Shown one piece after another: positions 22,992 to 35,736 of a stretch of DNA of 64,000 bases. Position 1 is the first letter of the stretch. Every line of letters begins with the position of its first letter. The position numbers were made by a program, and so were the translations under genes. The notes beneath the pieces were generated by a model that saw only the letters and a program-made list of their open reading frames with translations, did not search any database and had not been told where the DNA came from. The stretch lies in assembly GCA_954871525.1 (NCBI GenBank), contig OX940865.1, positions 6,014,001-6,078,000 of the forward strand, read 5' to 3'. The DNA comes from Parietaria judaica (lineage: Eukaryota; Streptophyta; Magnoliopsida; Rosales; Urticaceae).

Positions 22992-24600
22992 TTACGTACA
23001 ATCTATTATTTCACACTTATCATCACCTGAAATTGGTCAAAGATTTTTTAATCTACTTCATTCAATGTACATGAACAATGATATATGGTTTTAGGAAATG
23101 GAATGACGAATCAAACTGATAATACAGATATGGGCTTCATGAGAGTACTCAAACTAATAATACGGAGATGAAAACAATGTTCTGAACAAATTTTTATTAT
23201 TCTTCGAAAATAAACAACTTTTGTGTTTTGAAATTTGAAAAATAAAAAACTAAACTAAACCACGGCTTCGGGCTAGATCCCGGCATTTTTTGAACTTTGT
23301 AAAACATGAGACTTAATCTAAATTGAGTTTCGAACAAATTATATTTCTCGCAAAAACCTTAATTCGGCTTCAGTAATTTTTAAATATATAATTTATTTTG
23401 AAATAAGATCTATAGATTTTTTTTCTTTCCAAAAAGATAAAAAAAAAATCGATTTTGAGCGATTTAGTGCTCCAAAAGATCTGAAATTAAATTTGTAGGT
23501 TCCATACACTTAATCGAACCAGTGGTAAAAAGTTAAGGCGAACGGAGTTTGTATTTCGGGAGATTAAAATTCAGGAAAATTGAGTAAAAACTCACTACAA
23601 AAATTAATTATTATTCAAGAAAAATAAGCTACATCATGTACTGATGTACAATTAATTGATCGGATTTGAAGATCTTTTGAACGAGGGATGAAGAACACAA
23701 AAAGTTTTATTTCTTTTATTTCTTGAGAGATTTTTAGATTTTGAGAGAAGGTTATGTAGAGAATGGGAGAATACGATGAATTCTTGCTTAATCGGGTTTA
23801 AATAAAGTCCTAATTAACATAATTTTCGAAGCTAATTAATAAGTAAAAAATATTATTTTTATTTATTATATATTTTTTTTTTAAAATAAAATCTAGACAT
23901 TCTCTTTTCCTTCTAACAAAATGTGGGATCTCACAAGGTATTATATAATATATTAGAGCACGTGGATTTTGTGGCGTGTACAGTAAGATGAGATTGATTA
24001 GACGCTATGAAATGCAGATGTAATGTAATAAATAAAGAATATGGTGTGGACTGTGGAGGCCCTTTCAAAACCATGACTGACCATGCTTGTTTATCAGATA
24101 TCTAATCTTTTATTACCACGTACATGAATGTTTTAAACTTTTAACATTATATAGGGTTTGAAGAAGGCTCGGGTCGGGTCGGGTCGGGCCACGGGTCACT
24201 CATCAAGTCCGCCTGATGCACAGGTTTACTTGATATCCAAATGCTCTATGAGCTAATATTGGGCCATTAATTTGACTTCACTATTTGTATTTCTCATCAC
24301 AAATGACACATGTATATTGTACACAACCAAATTATATATATGGATAAGAGAAACCTAATCATTCGATAAAAATAAAGTAAAGGCTGTGAATTAAACCAGA
24401 AATTTTATTGATGTTAATGTTCTACTTAATTATAATTATTCAAAATTTCACTAATATAAATTAAATTTTCGACAAAAATTTAACCCTTGTTTATAATTCT
24501 TATTTCCGTCACTGTCAATACAAATAGTTTTAGTGTACTTCCGGTGTTATGGTTATTTTCAAAGCTTTAAAGAGTTAAGGCCAACTTAAAAAAGCCCACT
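21810..24600. other. AT-rich intergenic DNA
   Basis: No gene was found. The stretch contains (TA)n tracts at 22471-22518 (48 bp) and about 22959-22986, and a short CGGGT run near 24171-24188. No recognisable element or conserved domain was seen. Confidence 0.5.
22471..22518. repeat. (TA)n microsatellite
   Basis: A 48-bp pure TA run, the longest dinucleotide tract in the window. Confidence 0.95.
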
Positions 24601-24609
24601 TAAGCTCAC

Positions 24610-25045
24610 ATTTGGGCTCCACATGCATAAAAAAAATTCAGATACGTGCTCAAAGTATATCTTTGGGTGTACTTAAAAAATGGCACCCTTGCTCAAAGGG
24701 CACAAAAACACATATTTTCGCGCAATGGACGCCCATTGAATGCATGACAAGCCTACATATGGGCGCGGGTGGACCCCATCGTCAAAATGAGTCGAATTGG
24801 TGCCCGAAACATACCCTAAGGTGTGTAAAAAAATGGCACCAAATGACGCTCAAAGGGCACTAAACACACTCATGTGCGCGTAAACGGACACCTCTTGACT
24901 ACGTAAGAAGCCTAAATATAGGCACGGGTGGACCCACTGACAAAAAAGAATACGTATCGGTGCCCAAGCATAGTCTTGGGTGTGCGTCGAAAAATGACAC
25001 TGAAATCACTCAAAGGCACCAAACACACTTTTTATAGGTAAAAAA
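24610..25045. repeat. Satellite-like tandem repeat, about 155-bp unit, 2.5-3 copies
   Basis: AATGGCACC/AATGACACT recurs at 24679, 24832 and 24993 (spacings 153 and 161). Each is followed in order by GCTCAAAGGGCAC, a GCGC-containing block, AAGCCTA-ATA-GGC-CGGGTGGACCC, a TCGGTGCCC block and GGGTGTG. A partial unit precedes the first. The array directly adjoins the GC-rich LTR-like block that starts near 25180. Several gypsy lineages (Ogre/Tat, Athila) carry tandem arrays next to an LTR, so it may belong to that element. Confidence 0.7.
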
Positions 25046-25179
25046 AACGGGATTGATTTTCGTAAACAAATAAATTAAGCGAAAATTATCGTATTAATTT
25101 CCATTAATTAATTTATTAATTCAATTAATCTTTTAAATAAGATTATGAATCAATTAAATCAATTTTAAAACCCAAAACT

Positions 25180-26560
25180 CCTTCCAGAGGTCCTTTTTCG
25201 AAAAACAAAGTGTCGCGGTGTTCGTAAAAATATGAAAACACCCAAAAACGACATAAAATTTGCGAAAAACGGACATACGACGCGTCTGGGAGCGAAAAAG
25301 CCCCCGGAAAACTTTTTGGCGGGCCCCACGACCGAGTCAGCGCGCAGGATCACGCCACATGGCGGATCACTGCGCTACCCCAGAGCGCGGGACCCACCCA
25401 GGGTCGCGTCACCCCAGTTGCGGGCTCCTCTCCCCGCGCGAGGCCACGCGTAGGGCCACGATGGGCCCGATGAGAGCGCTGGACCGTACCCGGGGGCGCG
25501 CCCTCGCCACTTCCGAGGAAGCCTGCTTTGGCAGGCCACTTGTAGGGCGGGGATGACCCCTGCCCTTTGATCCGCAAGCAAGTAGCCCCCTTGGGGGCTT
25601 GTGGGTCGTCCGATCTCGCACGGACGGCCGGAATCAGTACATCTTGATGCGGGGACCAAAATACAATTAAAATATTATCCGGGGACCCCCCAAAGTAATA
25701 TTTTATTACACACGGGCTCCCGGATCCTATTATAAATAGAAGCTCAGTTCAGTTAAACGGTAACTCATTCGAACTCACTCGAATCTTCTCGAGTTCTCGC
25801 TCTCTCTACCCCCGATATACTCGCCTCCCCTCAAATACCGTTCTAATGTTGAGCGTCGGAGGTGAATCAGGGGGTAACCCCCTTGTTTCCCTTGACCTCG
25901 GGTGTTCCCTTTTTTCAGGTCCGAAAAGTGAGAGATTTACGAAAAGCGGAAGCCCTAGTGAAATTCCTACACGGTCCACGACCCGCCTGATAGGTCCAGT
26001 TCTACGCAGTGCCCAGTCTATCTCCAGTCCATTACGCGGTTGTGGGTATAGCCTGGGGACACGAGCCTGGGCCCACTATTCAAGACGAGTGGTCCGACCT
26101 AGGGGAATTCTTACTAAGATCCGGACGATCGAGGGATTACTCTGAAATGGATTCCTTGGAGAAAATCCTAGGGAAGGTCCAAGACCCCACCTGCCCTTGT
26201 CCTAAGCTCTGTGCGGCCTAAGTTCTGTCTCCTAGTCCTCGTACATGTATCAGGTACCACGACTCTGTGGACAGTCCCGGCCTGGACTAGGACAAGCCAT
26301 ATCAGGTCGAGAGTCTAACCTCCCAGGGTTCACTTCCTAGTCAAAAGCACTCCCCCATTCGCTGGTACCTACGATCCGAGTGGTTTTAGAACCTGTAACC
26401 CCGGCCCATGGCCTGGCGGTGAACACCGGATCGCCTAGGACCCCGAACAACAACGAGACGTTCTAACCTTGTAAGTGCCAGGAACGCCTATTCAGGGTAC
26501 TCGCATTGGTTAATTAAAATCTCTCCCTGAAGTCAACGACGACCACCCCAAAGTCAACGG
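25180..26560 (+). mobile_element. GC-rich gypsy-type LTR and adjoining sequence (relic)
   Basis: The block is far richer in G+C than its surroundings. It has a TATA box (TATAAATAG at about 25733), a CT-rich leader, and TTTTTTCAGGTCCG, a splice-acceptor-like site, near 25910. It matches, in opposite orientation, the LTR at 60.9-62.3 kb in two blocks: CACCCAAAAACGACATAAA onward (25240-25330) and TAATGTTGAGCGTCGGAGG onward (25845-25905). No gag-pol ORF, primer site or second LTR in the same orientation is present nearby, so it is a solo LTR or truncated copy. Both limits are approximate. Confidence 0.6.
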
Positions 26561-27283
26561 GGCCCACGAGGAACGATAATCGGCAACAAAAATTTGTCAT
26601 CCCCGCAACAAGGCCAACCAAGGCCCATAAAAAAGTCAACAGAAGCCCGCCACGTCATCAAACGACATTGGGCGAGGCCCAATACCAGCAGATGGGCCTC
26701 TTTAAAGTTTGATCCAAAAAATAGCATGAACAACACTCGTTCACCCCTACACAATGCAATATATTCATAGTGAGGAATACAAACATAAAATAATGCGGAC
26801 ATGTTTTCATAAATTATAAACCGTGAGATATACATATATAGCTATATATATATAGCTATAGTTATGAATGTGACCACTCAAATTTTATTAACTATTTGTA
26901 GCCACAAACTATCCAAATTAATAACAAAACAAAATAAATTGTCAAACAATGGCCAGATGTTGATTGAATGATTAGGACCATATTACAATAGATAACTACG
27001 ATCAGATCTTTATTAGTAAACAATGAATATACACATGAACCCATCGCTAACTAATCTATTGTTTTCATATATCGCTCTCACATAAGATAGAAACTATATA
27101 TAATTATATATATATATATATAAACAAGACAAAATAAGTAATAATAATGTCAATATATATACATATATATTGATAAATATTGCGACTTTCCACCAGTATT
27201 GTTTCTTCTATGTGGCAGTCTAAGCATCTTTACATGGTTTGAGATATCTTCATATTCTTGTTTCAACGTACTATTACAAATAT
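26560..27283. other. AT-rich intergenic DNA
   Basis: The left 150 bp may still belong to the GC-rich relic. The rest holds short (TA)n tracts (about 26837-26860 and 27100-27120) and no gene. Confidence 0.45.
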
Positions 27284-27543
27284 GGGTTAATTGCGATGAA
27301 AAGACTCAACTTTTAATCAAATACTTTATTATTATTTAATAAGATAATAATTGCGTGGCATGCTATGTGTGGTGGTTAAGTTTCATGTGGCATGCCACGT
27401 GGCAAAGGCTTATAGTCACATGGACAAATATTCTCAGTCAACTCTTAAATGCCGAGTTTGGGTACTTTTGTCGTCATTTATGGAGATTGTATACACAGCA
27501 GAGCATTTGACCAAAAATTAAGTCTTTTCGCCACAATAAACCC
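27284..27543. mobile_element. MULE-like MITE (260 bp)
   Basis: The left end, GGGTTAATTGCGATGAAAAG, and the reversed right end, AGGGTTTATTGTGGCGAAAAG, form TIRs of about 40 bp. The flanks TACAAATAT and TATACATAT agree at 7 of 9 positions, consistent with a decayed 9-bp duplication. It has no coding capacity. Confidence 0.65.
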
Positions 27544-27737
27544 TATACATATTGATAAACACAACAGTCGTCCAAAACCATTGCAACAAAAAAAATACGG
27601 AATATTTCACAAATGTCGCTGAATAAAACATCATGTCAAGTAAAAGAATGTAACTAGTTCGCTCAATTGTTTTTTTTAGTCTCTGCAAAATAGAACAATT
27701 TAGATCGATTTTCGGACAATTTAAGAAAATTGTCTTG

Positions 27738-28974
27738 CAAGCGCGTTTGGTTATGGTCTCCGAGACCAGATTCTGGTTTTGGTTTCAAACAGTGTCATAT
27801 TGGTTTCGCAGACCACGTTTGGTTGCCAGTTGTCTCTGTTTTTCGAGACCGGTCTCGCAGACCAGTGAAATTTTAATGAAGGAAAACAGAAAACGACTTG
27901 AAGTTGTTTTCTGTTTGGTCTTCAACTCAATAGTACAAAATACAACAATAATTATGTATTATCATTCTATAATATTATTGTACTATTTATAATAAGATAT
28001 TAATTATGAAATTAACTTATGTAATAAATTATTAAAATTATTTTTATATATAATAATAAATTTTAATGGTAATACTATCAAATTAACAAATATACTTTCC
28101 CTAAAAAAACAAAAAACAAATATACTTAAATTATGTATATTATTAAATACTAATTTAATTACAATGATATAAACCCTTGAACGGAATATTTACTACTTTA
28201 TATCACATTATTTAAACATGTAATTAGAGTCATTAAATATGAATTATTTTTGTATTATATGGCAAATATTTTGTAGACATAATATTAAGGGTTAATGATG
28301 GCAAAAATACCCAAAGTTTGGTCAAAGAACCCCTCGGGTACCCAAAGTTTAAAAATAGTGGTCAAAATACCCAAAGTCATATTTGGGGAGTTGACCACTC
28401 CAATCTCGTAATACCGTTATTTTACATGTTAACTCTGACCACGCGGACAAACGTGGGTTGCCGACAGAACAATTTTTTCCACGTTGACAAGCCCACATCA
28501 GCCTCGTTTACGAGAAAACAACGAATTAAACCCCTACGTAATACTATTTAATACAACTAATTGAACCTCTAATGATTACACTAAACGAAACAGATCTTTC
28601 CACGTGGCCAGAGTTATTGGGTAAGTTAATGGCGTTACAAGAATGAAATGGTCAACTCTTCAAATGTGACTTTGGGTACTTTTGCCACCACTTTTAAACT
28701 TTGGGTACCCGAGGGGTTCTTTGACCAAACTTTGGGTATTTTTGCCGTCATTAACCCTAATATTAATATATATTACTTTCAAATAAAACAAAGTTTCTTT
28801 TTAGTAACATAAATTGTGTTTTATTGTATTTTTTTTCCATTTAAATTCAATTACAGATTAACAAAAAACTAACCAAACAGTGTTTCAAAAATCAAACTCT
28901 CAGACTGATTTGGTAGACTAAACTCTCAGACTGGTTTCCCAAATAAATTTACAAAACTAGTTTCCCAAACCAAT
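27738..28974. mobile_element. TIR element with GCGTTTGGTTA ends, host of a nested MITE
   Basis: The left end (GCGCGTTTGGTTATGG, then AGACCAG and GGTTT) and the reversed right end (GGCGTTTGGTTAATTGG, then AAACCAG and AGTCTG) are inverted and similar. The GTTTGGTT terminus is common in plant TIR elements. The interior is AT-rich and interrupted at 28289-28757 by a separate MITE. The superfamily is uncertain, since no clean target duplication was found. Confidence 0.5.
28289..28757. mobile_element. MULE-like MITE with 9-bp target duplication (469 bp)
   Basis: TIRs of about 110 bp at roughly 90% identity begin GGGTTAATGATGGCAAAAAT and GGGTTAATGACGGCAAAAAT. Identical 9-bp flanks TAATATTAA lie at 28280-28288 and 28758-28766. 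The element sits inside the larger TIR element at 27738-28974 and is therefore younger. Confidence 0.88.
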
Positions 28975-31900
28975 TAACCAAACGCCACCTAGTTTCTTGG
29001 CTAGCTCAAATTTTGTTTTGTCGTTTATGCAAATGGAATAGTTTGCACCACGGTGATTCTATTATCGTGTAAGCTTCTTCTTATTCTTCTTTATAACAAC
29101 GGCTACGATACATAAATTCGGATGGCCATGCCCGAAAATAACGTTTAGTAAGTGAGTTTTTGAATGAAAAGGGCCATTAGAACAAGACTGCTTATCTTGG
29201 AGTTACTAGAAATATTCTTGAGCTATTTATTATACTTTATTTATAAAAATAATTTTACAATCACGCAGAGAACCGCACATCTAGTGGAAGGCTTACACAT
29301 GCTTAAACTCTTGTTACATGCTTCGTTAATAGTGTGGAACCACAATTAAACTCTTGTTTCCACTATTTACTTACACATTGATTACTCTTTCCTTAACATT
29401 TGTATTATTACTTACAAATGTTTCCACGGGCAAAATCTCTGCCAAAAACAATACTCGGAAGGAAAACCAAATGACGAACCTAAACAAATGGAACGATGAA
29501 GCTTCACCATGCCTTGCTTTTTTTGTTTTTAGAGTTACAACATACTTTCGACGTGCACGTGAATAGCTAAAACTTATCAATATAATGTCTTATTTATATT
29601 TTTTATAAATTACAAGTAAAATTCTTATTTTTATATAAGTACAACTATAACTTATTAATAGTCTTATTATTAGTGTGGTTTTTTAGTTATTTATGTCTTA
29701 TGATTTAAATAAGTAATTTTGAACTTTTATAAAAAAAATTATCAAAATACTCAAACTTATCATCCCACTATTCCGTAGATATTTTCATCGGCATGCCCGT
29801 AAAATTTATGCGACATTTGGTGCATGTTCTTTTTTTTCCAACATTCCCGTCGATATTTTTGTCTGCATGCAACATCCACGTAAAATGGAGACAGCGAAAC
29901 AAGATATATTAAGTATAGCAAATATATATATATATCGTTTTTTTTATCTTCTATAGTCTAAAAAATATGAAATATATAAAAAATCAATAGAATTTATAAT
30001 CAGATATTTTTTATCAGAAGACTTTAGTCTGTAAATGACTTATTACATGTAATAAGGTGTAAAAATATATCTCACAAATGAATTATTTGAAAATTACGGG
30101 CTTCAAGTTGGCCTCGTAATTTGTCACAAACAATACTGGGCTGGCCCAGTAAGATTCTTTTTTATTATTCAAGAGCGAGATATTATAAATTTGCAAACCC
30201 CTAAAGCCAAAATTATTATAAATTTGCACTTGAACAAATATTTGAAGAGATTGGAAACATATGCCGCTGAAAGAAAAATGCCAACATAACGCTATTCTTT
30301 TTACTACTAGATATATGTTTTTATTACTAGATATATGTTTTTACACTACCATGTACATAACATGTAAAACTAAATGAATTATTTGGAGGTACTCTTTGGT
30401 AAACTATTAATGAGCTTTCCAAATAAAAGGGATTAAGTTGAAAGATAAGCATAATTGTTTAAGAAAACTTGATATGGAGAGGCGGAGAGCATGACGTGAA
30501 AGCGTTTTTGGAAGCGTTCAAATAAATATTCCGACCACCGTCCGAGGACGGGCCAAAAAGGATGATGTGATGCCTGATGGCGGTTATGGTTGTTTGACAA
30601 TAATACTTTATCATGTGCACTCTTTAATAATTAATTTTTTTATAAAAAAATTAACACTAATACACGGTACTTATTTAGGTGCTTTATTAACAATTAATAC
30701 ACGTGTCTTTAGATATTTTTTGGACCCTTCTGAAATCCTAGTTCCGTCCCTACGTACACTAACATAAGCCGCTAAATATGCTTCATATTTCTAACGAATA
30801 ATAAAAAGAAAATTGTCTTAAAAATCGTAAGAGAGTCATACAAAAATGGAAAACCATTATTATTTGAAAAGGTAACAAAAATAAAAAGAAAGCATAAAGA
30901 AAAAGAAAACGTTGAATTTTGGCCAACAATTAAACGCAGCAACATGTGTGTCGTTTTTGTTGTTTGAGTTTGTTAATATTGTGACGTAAGTGCACACATC
31001 AGAACCATCATTCTCAGCGTGTGAATATAAGTCGATAGAATTCACAAAATAAATACAGACAAAAATAGAGCCTAATTAAAGCAACAAATGCCGATTCTAA
31101 CTTTATTCTATATACTTCCAAAACACATTTATCTTTATAATTTGCAATTAAATCATATTAAGTTATCAACTCTATTCCCGTTATAAATTATGAGAAAAAA
31201 AATATATGAAATACTCTGATATTTCTTTCTGTTTCTTTTCCTCTAATTTAATTAAATATATACAGTAAGACATTTATACATTGATAATATTAGTATTAGA
31301 GAATGTTATTATATTATCAAAATTATTAATTTATTATACTGTAATTTTTTAATCGTAGTGGATTGACACTTTTCTATTCGGTAAAATTGAATTTGTACAG
31401 AAAATTTCTTGTGTCAACTGTTTTTTCTCTGTTCATTTTATGCCACTTCCCTATTAACGGAATAATATACTCCAAGCTTAAAATTTATAATGTGGGAAAC
31501 CATAGCGAAATCTTTGTATGGTCAAAGTTTGAAGACTTATAAAATAATGAATTTCAAAGCTTTCTCTTTTGCTACTTTAAATCCATAAACCATGAAATAT
31601 CTCGTCGTCGCTTCACATGATCATCGTACCACATGCATTATTTTTCATAGCATATAAAACTAAGAGACTTTCCCTTGCTCATTCACATAAAAATCACGTG
31701 GTTTAATTTTCTATAGGAAGCATTAAAATCACTGAAAATAATTCATGGTCCTTAGATCTAGTCAAATAAAACTGATCTTAGCTAGGGTTTCAATGTGCAT
31801 GTATTCCCATTAAAAGGGGATAAAGAGAAAAAGAGTACACCGCCGTCCTTTTCAATCTTCTCTCTCTATTTACATAAATATAAAAATATATATGTACAAA

Positions 31901-32230
31901 ATATTGACCATATGGTTTTAGAGTCCGAAAATCAAAAACTGATTAATGGTATAATTCAACAGGAATATCGATGAAGTTTTTGTAATATTTTATAAATTGG
32001 TAACCGATTGTACCAATTACCTATGGGTATATCGATGAAGTTTACGTATAAAAGATTAAATGTCAGTTTGTCAGGTTGTTTTTTGCTTATTAGATCTCGG
32101 CCGAGTGGACCTTGGTTTTCATCCGATTTGTGTAAAAAGGAACTGTGTACAAGCAAAAAGAGCCCGCGGTGGCCCCCAAAATAGAAAACTTCCATCTCGG
32201 TTTTATGCCGGTTTTGAAACCTTGTTGCCC

Positions 32231-32278
<48 letters not shown>

Positions 32279-33425
32279 TAAGTTCTTATTTAAATATAGA
32301 TTATATACAAATTAATAATTATATTTTTGCATTATGTTCCAAGTTCTATGGTATATGTGAAGTATAAACAGCATGCAGAACACTCAATTATTTTTATTGT
32401 TCACTCAAAATCATACTATGCAATTTGGTCGAGATTTTCAACTCAGTTGACCAATAATTTCTACAATATTAAGTTTTATTCATCAAATTGAAATGGATTA
32501 AAATTTTCGTAATTAGTTGCTAGGTGGGTGATCAAAATTTTGTTGTTTTTCTTTTCAGAAATTGACTTGTACACGCACAGCTGAAATGGCATATTCCCAT
32601 TGGTACAATTTAAAATCCGATTCACATTTATCTAACAATAATATAAAACCATTAAAAGGTAATACAAGAAGAAACAAACTATCTAAAAGAAGAATATATG
32701 TGAAATTCAAGTATTAAGTGTTAGTCAATGTTGACCAATATTCCACACGTGCGAGCAAACTGACCTTTGGTCAATGCATATCTTAAAGAAGGAGACGCTT
32801 TCTAAGAAATAGTTAAATATATATTTGGAATCTTCAATACTCAAAAGAATCATCCTAAAACTATTCAATCCAAAATCATCCATAGCATAATTATTCATAT
32901 AATATAAAACATCATTTTATCAATTAAAAAAATCATCCGTAAGCCCTCCGGTTATCGGTTAACCCATGATATTGATCGTTAAATATCTTGTTAGTAAATT
33001 AATTACCCGTTGATAAATCGGTATAATCGAAAAACATACTAAGTACTAAGAAGGTCACCGTAACTTAATTGATTTGCTATTCAATGAAGTACATAAATGT
33101 AGTTTTTTTTTTTTTTCCTTTTCTGATTTCATCTGTTAAAAAGAGAATTAGAGGGAAATACTTCCTAACAATTTTTAAATATTTTAAAGATTAATGTTCA
33201 TTATTTGAAAATATAAAATATATGGATATTTTTTCGTAGTAACATTTTTACGTGATTGAATAATATTATAATCTAGGATTGATGATTTGACCGGCAAAAT
33301 ATACTAAACAATAAATGATATATAGGAATTTTATAAGTGATATACTAATTTCCTTATTAATGGTATATGAACTTTGTTTGTGCATTATATGACTAAAAAC
33401 AAAACTACCTGAACTTAATTACATT
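28975..33425. other. AT-rich intergenic DNA
   Basis: No gene or confident transposable element was found over about 4.4 kb. Visible features are an imperfect direct repeat of TACTAGATATATGTTTTTA (about 30304-30343), a (TA)n run at 32233-32276, and scattered GGTTATCGGTTAACC-like palindromes near 32950. ORFs of 60-80 codons here carry no domain. Confidence 0.45.
32233..32276. repeat. (TA)n microsatellite
   Basis: A pure TA run of about 44 bp. Confidence 0.95.
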
Positions 33426-33428
33426 AAT

Positions 33429-34115
33429 GTAGAGGGCGTTTTGGGACGCCTTACAGTCACAAGAATAATCGAAAGAACACAAATTAATATGAACACGAAT
33501 ACTCTTGATTTATTATGATTCTGAGAGGACCCGGTTTCTTCCGTTTAGTAGTTGGACAATCGAAGATTACACACTCTAGTCCTTGGGAAATTAAGAATAC
33601 TATGAATAAGCAAACTGAAGAACACAAGACTTTCTTTCTCAAACTCACGATTCAATGATACTGAATGAATTTAACAACGAGTTTACATGTATATTTATAG
33701 GCTTTAGGGTTTCTAGATTATTCATACGAATCGTGCTAGGGTTTCCTTCTTTCTTGCTCTGACTGTTGCTGACCTTCCTTGAATGCGTTGGATATCCCAC
33801 GAAATCCTCAACTGAACGAACGAATCTCCTTCTTTTTTGCGATCTCGACTTACTTCCTTAATTCAATTGGGTTTTCCCGACGAGACTTTCTTCGATAAGC
33901 CTTTGTTCGATGCACTCTCTTGGGTGATAAGGTGTCTTCACGCTGGCAGGCTTTGATCTCTTTGGGCCTTATCGCTATTGGGCTTTAAACTGCTCTGTCT
34001 TTTTGTGGGCCTTGAATCTTTAAGTATTTTTGCCTCTATTCTTCGTCGTTTGTGCATAAAATGACACTAAAAGTGTTGAGGGATGATTTGACAAAATCTG
34101 ACCTTAACCATTAAC
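33429..34115 (-). mobile_element. LTR-like relic related to the LTR at 60.9-62.3 kb
   Basis: The left part (33500-33580, CTTGATTTA, GGTTTCTTCCG, TTGGACAATCG) matches 60950-61010, and the right part (GATTTGACAAAATCTGACCTTAA) matches 62308-62330 (GATTTGGCAAAATCCGACCTTAA). On the minus strand it has a TATA box (CCTATAAATATAC, about 33700). Total length is about 690 bp, half that of the relative. It has no ORF and no confirmed target duplication. Confidence 0.5.
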
Positions 34116-34356
34116 TATCATAATTTCATTTAATTTTCCATGTTAATTCTTACTATATACTATGTCAAAATCCAAAAAAGAAAAGCAAATAAAATTAGAG
34201 CGTGAACTGATTAAAACTAACCATGATATAGTGTGACTAAATCTACACAATTTTGAAGAAGAAGAAAAAAACGAGAAAAACATATCTGAATGCTTAAGGC
34301 ATAAATTATATAAGAGTGAGCATATACAGATGGAATTGATATATAATGTATGCAAT

Positions 34357-34705
34357 CAGGGGCGAAGCCAGAAAAAATCATGATGGGGGGTGGAAAATCT
34401 TATACATGATAATCAAAATAAATTTTTGACACTGAAACTTAATTAAAATAAACTTAATTAAAACAAACTAACGAAATCTACAAATGTCCTCTACGAATTT
34501 TCATCAATTGATAATGGTTCATAATAGTCTTGTGATCGACACTATTAAAAGTATCTTTTTCAGTATAAAAAAATAAAACATCATTAAGAAAATCATCTCC
34601 CATGTTGTTGCGTAATTGATTCTTTAGTCTGTTCATGACAGAAAACGTCCTTTCAACAGAAGATGTAGCAATAGGTAAAATGAAAGCCAATGTCATAAAC
34701 TATAT
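34357..34705 (-). mobile_element. hAT element 3'-end fragment
   Basis: The terminus CAGGGGCGAAGCCAG at 34357 closely resembles the hAT end at 8128 (CAGGGGTGGACCCAG). It lies about 120 bp from a transposase C-terminal fragment, the same spacing as at 8128-8259. Beyond about 34705 the similarity stops in (TA)n-rich DNA. Confidence 0.75.
34478..34705 (-). pseudogene. hAT C-terminal dimerisation domain fragment
   Basis: About 73 codons encode only the hAT dimerisation motif: LPIATSSVERTFSVMNRLK followed by LRNNMGDDFLNDVL. It parallels LPVSTASTERSFSRMKLVK and LRNRMEDDFLSDYLV in the transposase at 8259. The catalytic core is absent, so this is a remnant of a different copy from the same family group. 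Confidence 0.8.
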
Positions 34706-35736
34706 AATATATATATATAGTTTAAGCAAAATTCACGTGGTTATATAAATATATAATATTATAGTATACTTGAAAAAATATTGTAAAACTTTTTTCTATT
34801 GTACATCATTAAAGAGAAAAGCAAATTTTAACACAGATAATCACCTTCAATTTTGACAGCTGATTAAGATTCGAATATCCTAAACCACAATAAATATTAA
34901 TAAGACCATAATAATTAATTAGTTAATTTATATATGATCTTGATTGTTACTTATAGCCCCTTGTTTCTTGTATTAAAATTCATTTTTCCAGTTACAGAAA
35001 GCCTTCATTAATTAATACATTAATCACATCTTAACTTAAGACACTTTATCTTGTTAATTCGTTACTTATAATATACAAATAACAGTAAGTAAATTGAGAA
35101 AATTATTAGTCCATGCCGATAATAAACGAATACATAAGTTGCAAGTTCTTACACGCAGATATTAACTTGTGCGGAGCAATATTTTTGATAATTAAACCGG
35201 TAATCGACATGTATTTATAATTAAATTGGAAATTGATTGATATTCTATAGAATAATTAGCTATTAATACTATCATTTATAAAATAAAGAAATAAAAAAAA
35301 GGTACTTTTTTGTATTATAGAAGTTAGCCGGAACTTTGAACATTGATTTTAAATTTCGAATCATGTTGTAAGCAAGGATTTATTTTCATCATGAAGCTTC
35401 TATTATGGACTACGATAAATAATAATATTCGTAGTTAGAAAATAAAAATGTATGGCCTAAAAATAAGTAAAATATCTAATTCCAAAACGACATGCACCAA
35501 AAAATATTGACCACGTCTTGTTGGATATTTTTGTATTTTACAAATAAGATACATCGAACTAAGCTAACAAAAGCAAAAGTATTGAACGGCCAAATTCCCT
35601 TTTGCCCTTTTCTATCTCTTTTTTCCAAGTCTACCCCTTTGATGTTAGGCCAAAGAATCTCAGATATTTACAGAAATGCACTCTCCTGAAAACCCGAAAA
35701 CCCGAAACCCTAAATGCATCCCCCATCTTCTATTCT
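34706..35736. other. AT-rich spacer downstream of NAC072-like gene
   Basis: No gene was found. The last 100-150 bases before 35737 probably hold the 3' untranslated region of the minus-strand NAC gene; its end could not be fixed. Confidence 0.5.

Noticed and set aside
24612..24863. An 83-codon ORF over the 155-bp repeats
   Set aside because: The frame simply crosses the tandem array; the next unit does not keep it open.
29371..29580. Overlapping ORFs of about 70 codons on both strands at 29.35-29.58 kb
   Set aside because: They have no recognisable domain, no splice or promoter context, and a composition like the surrounding DNA.
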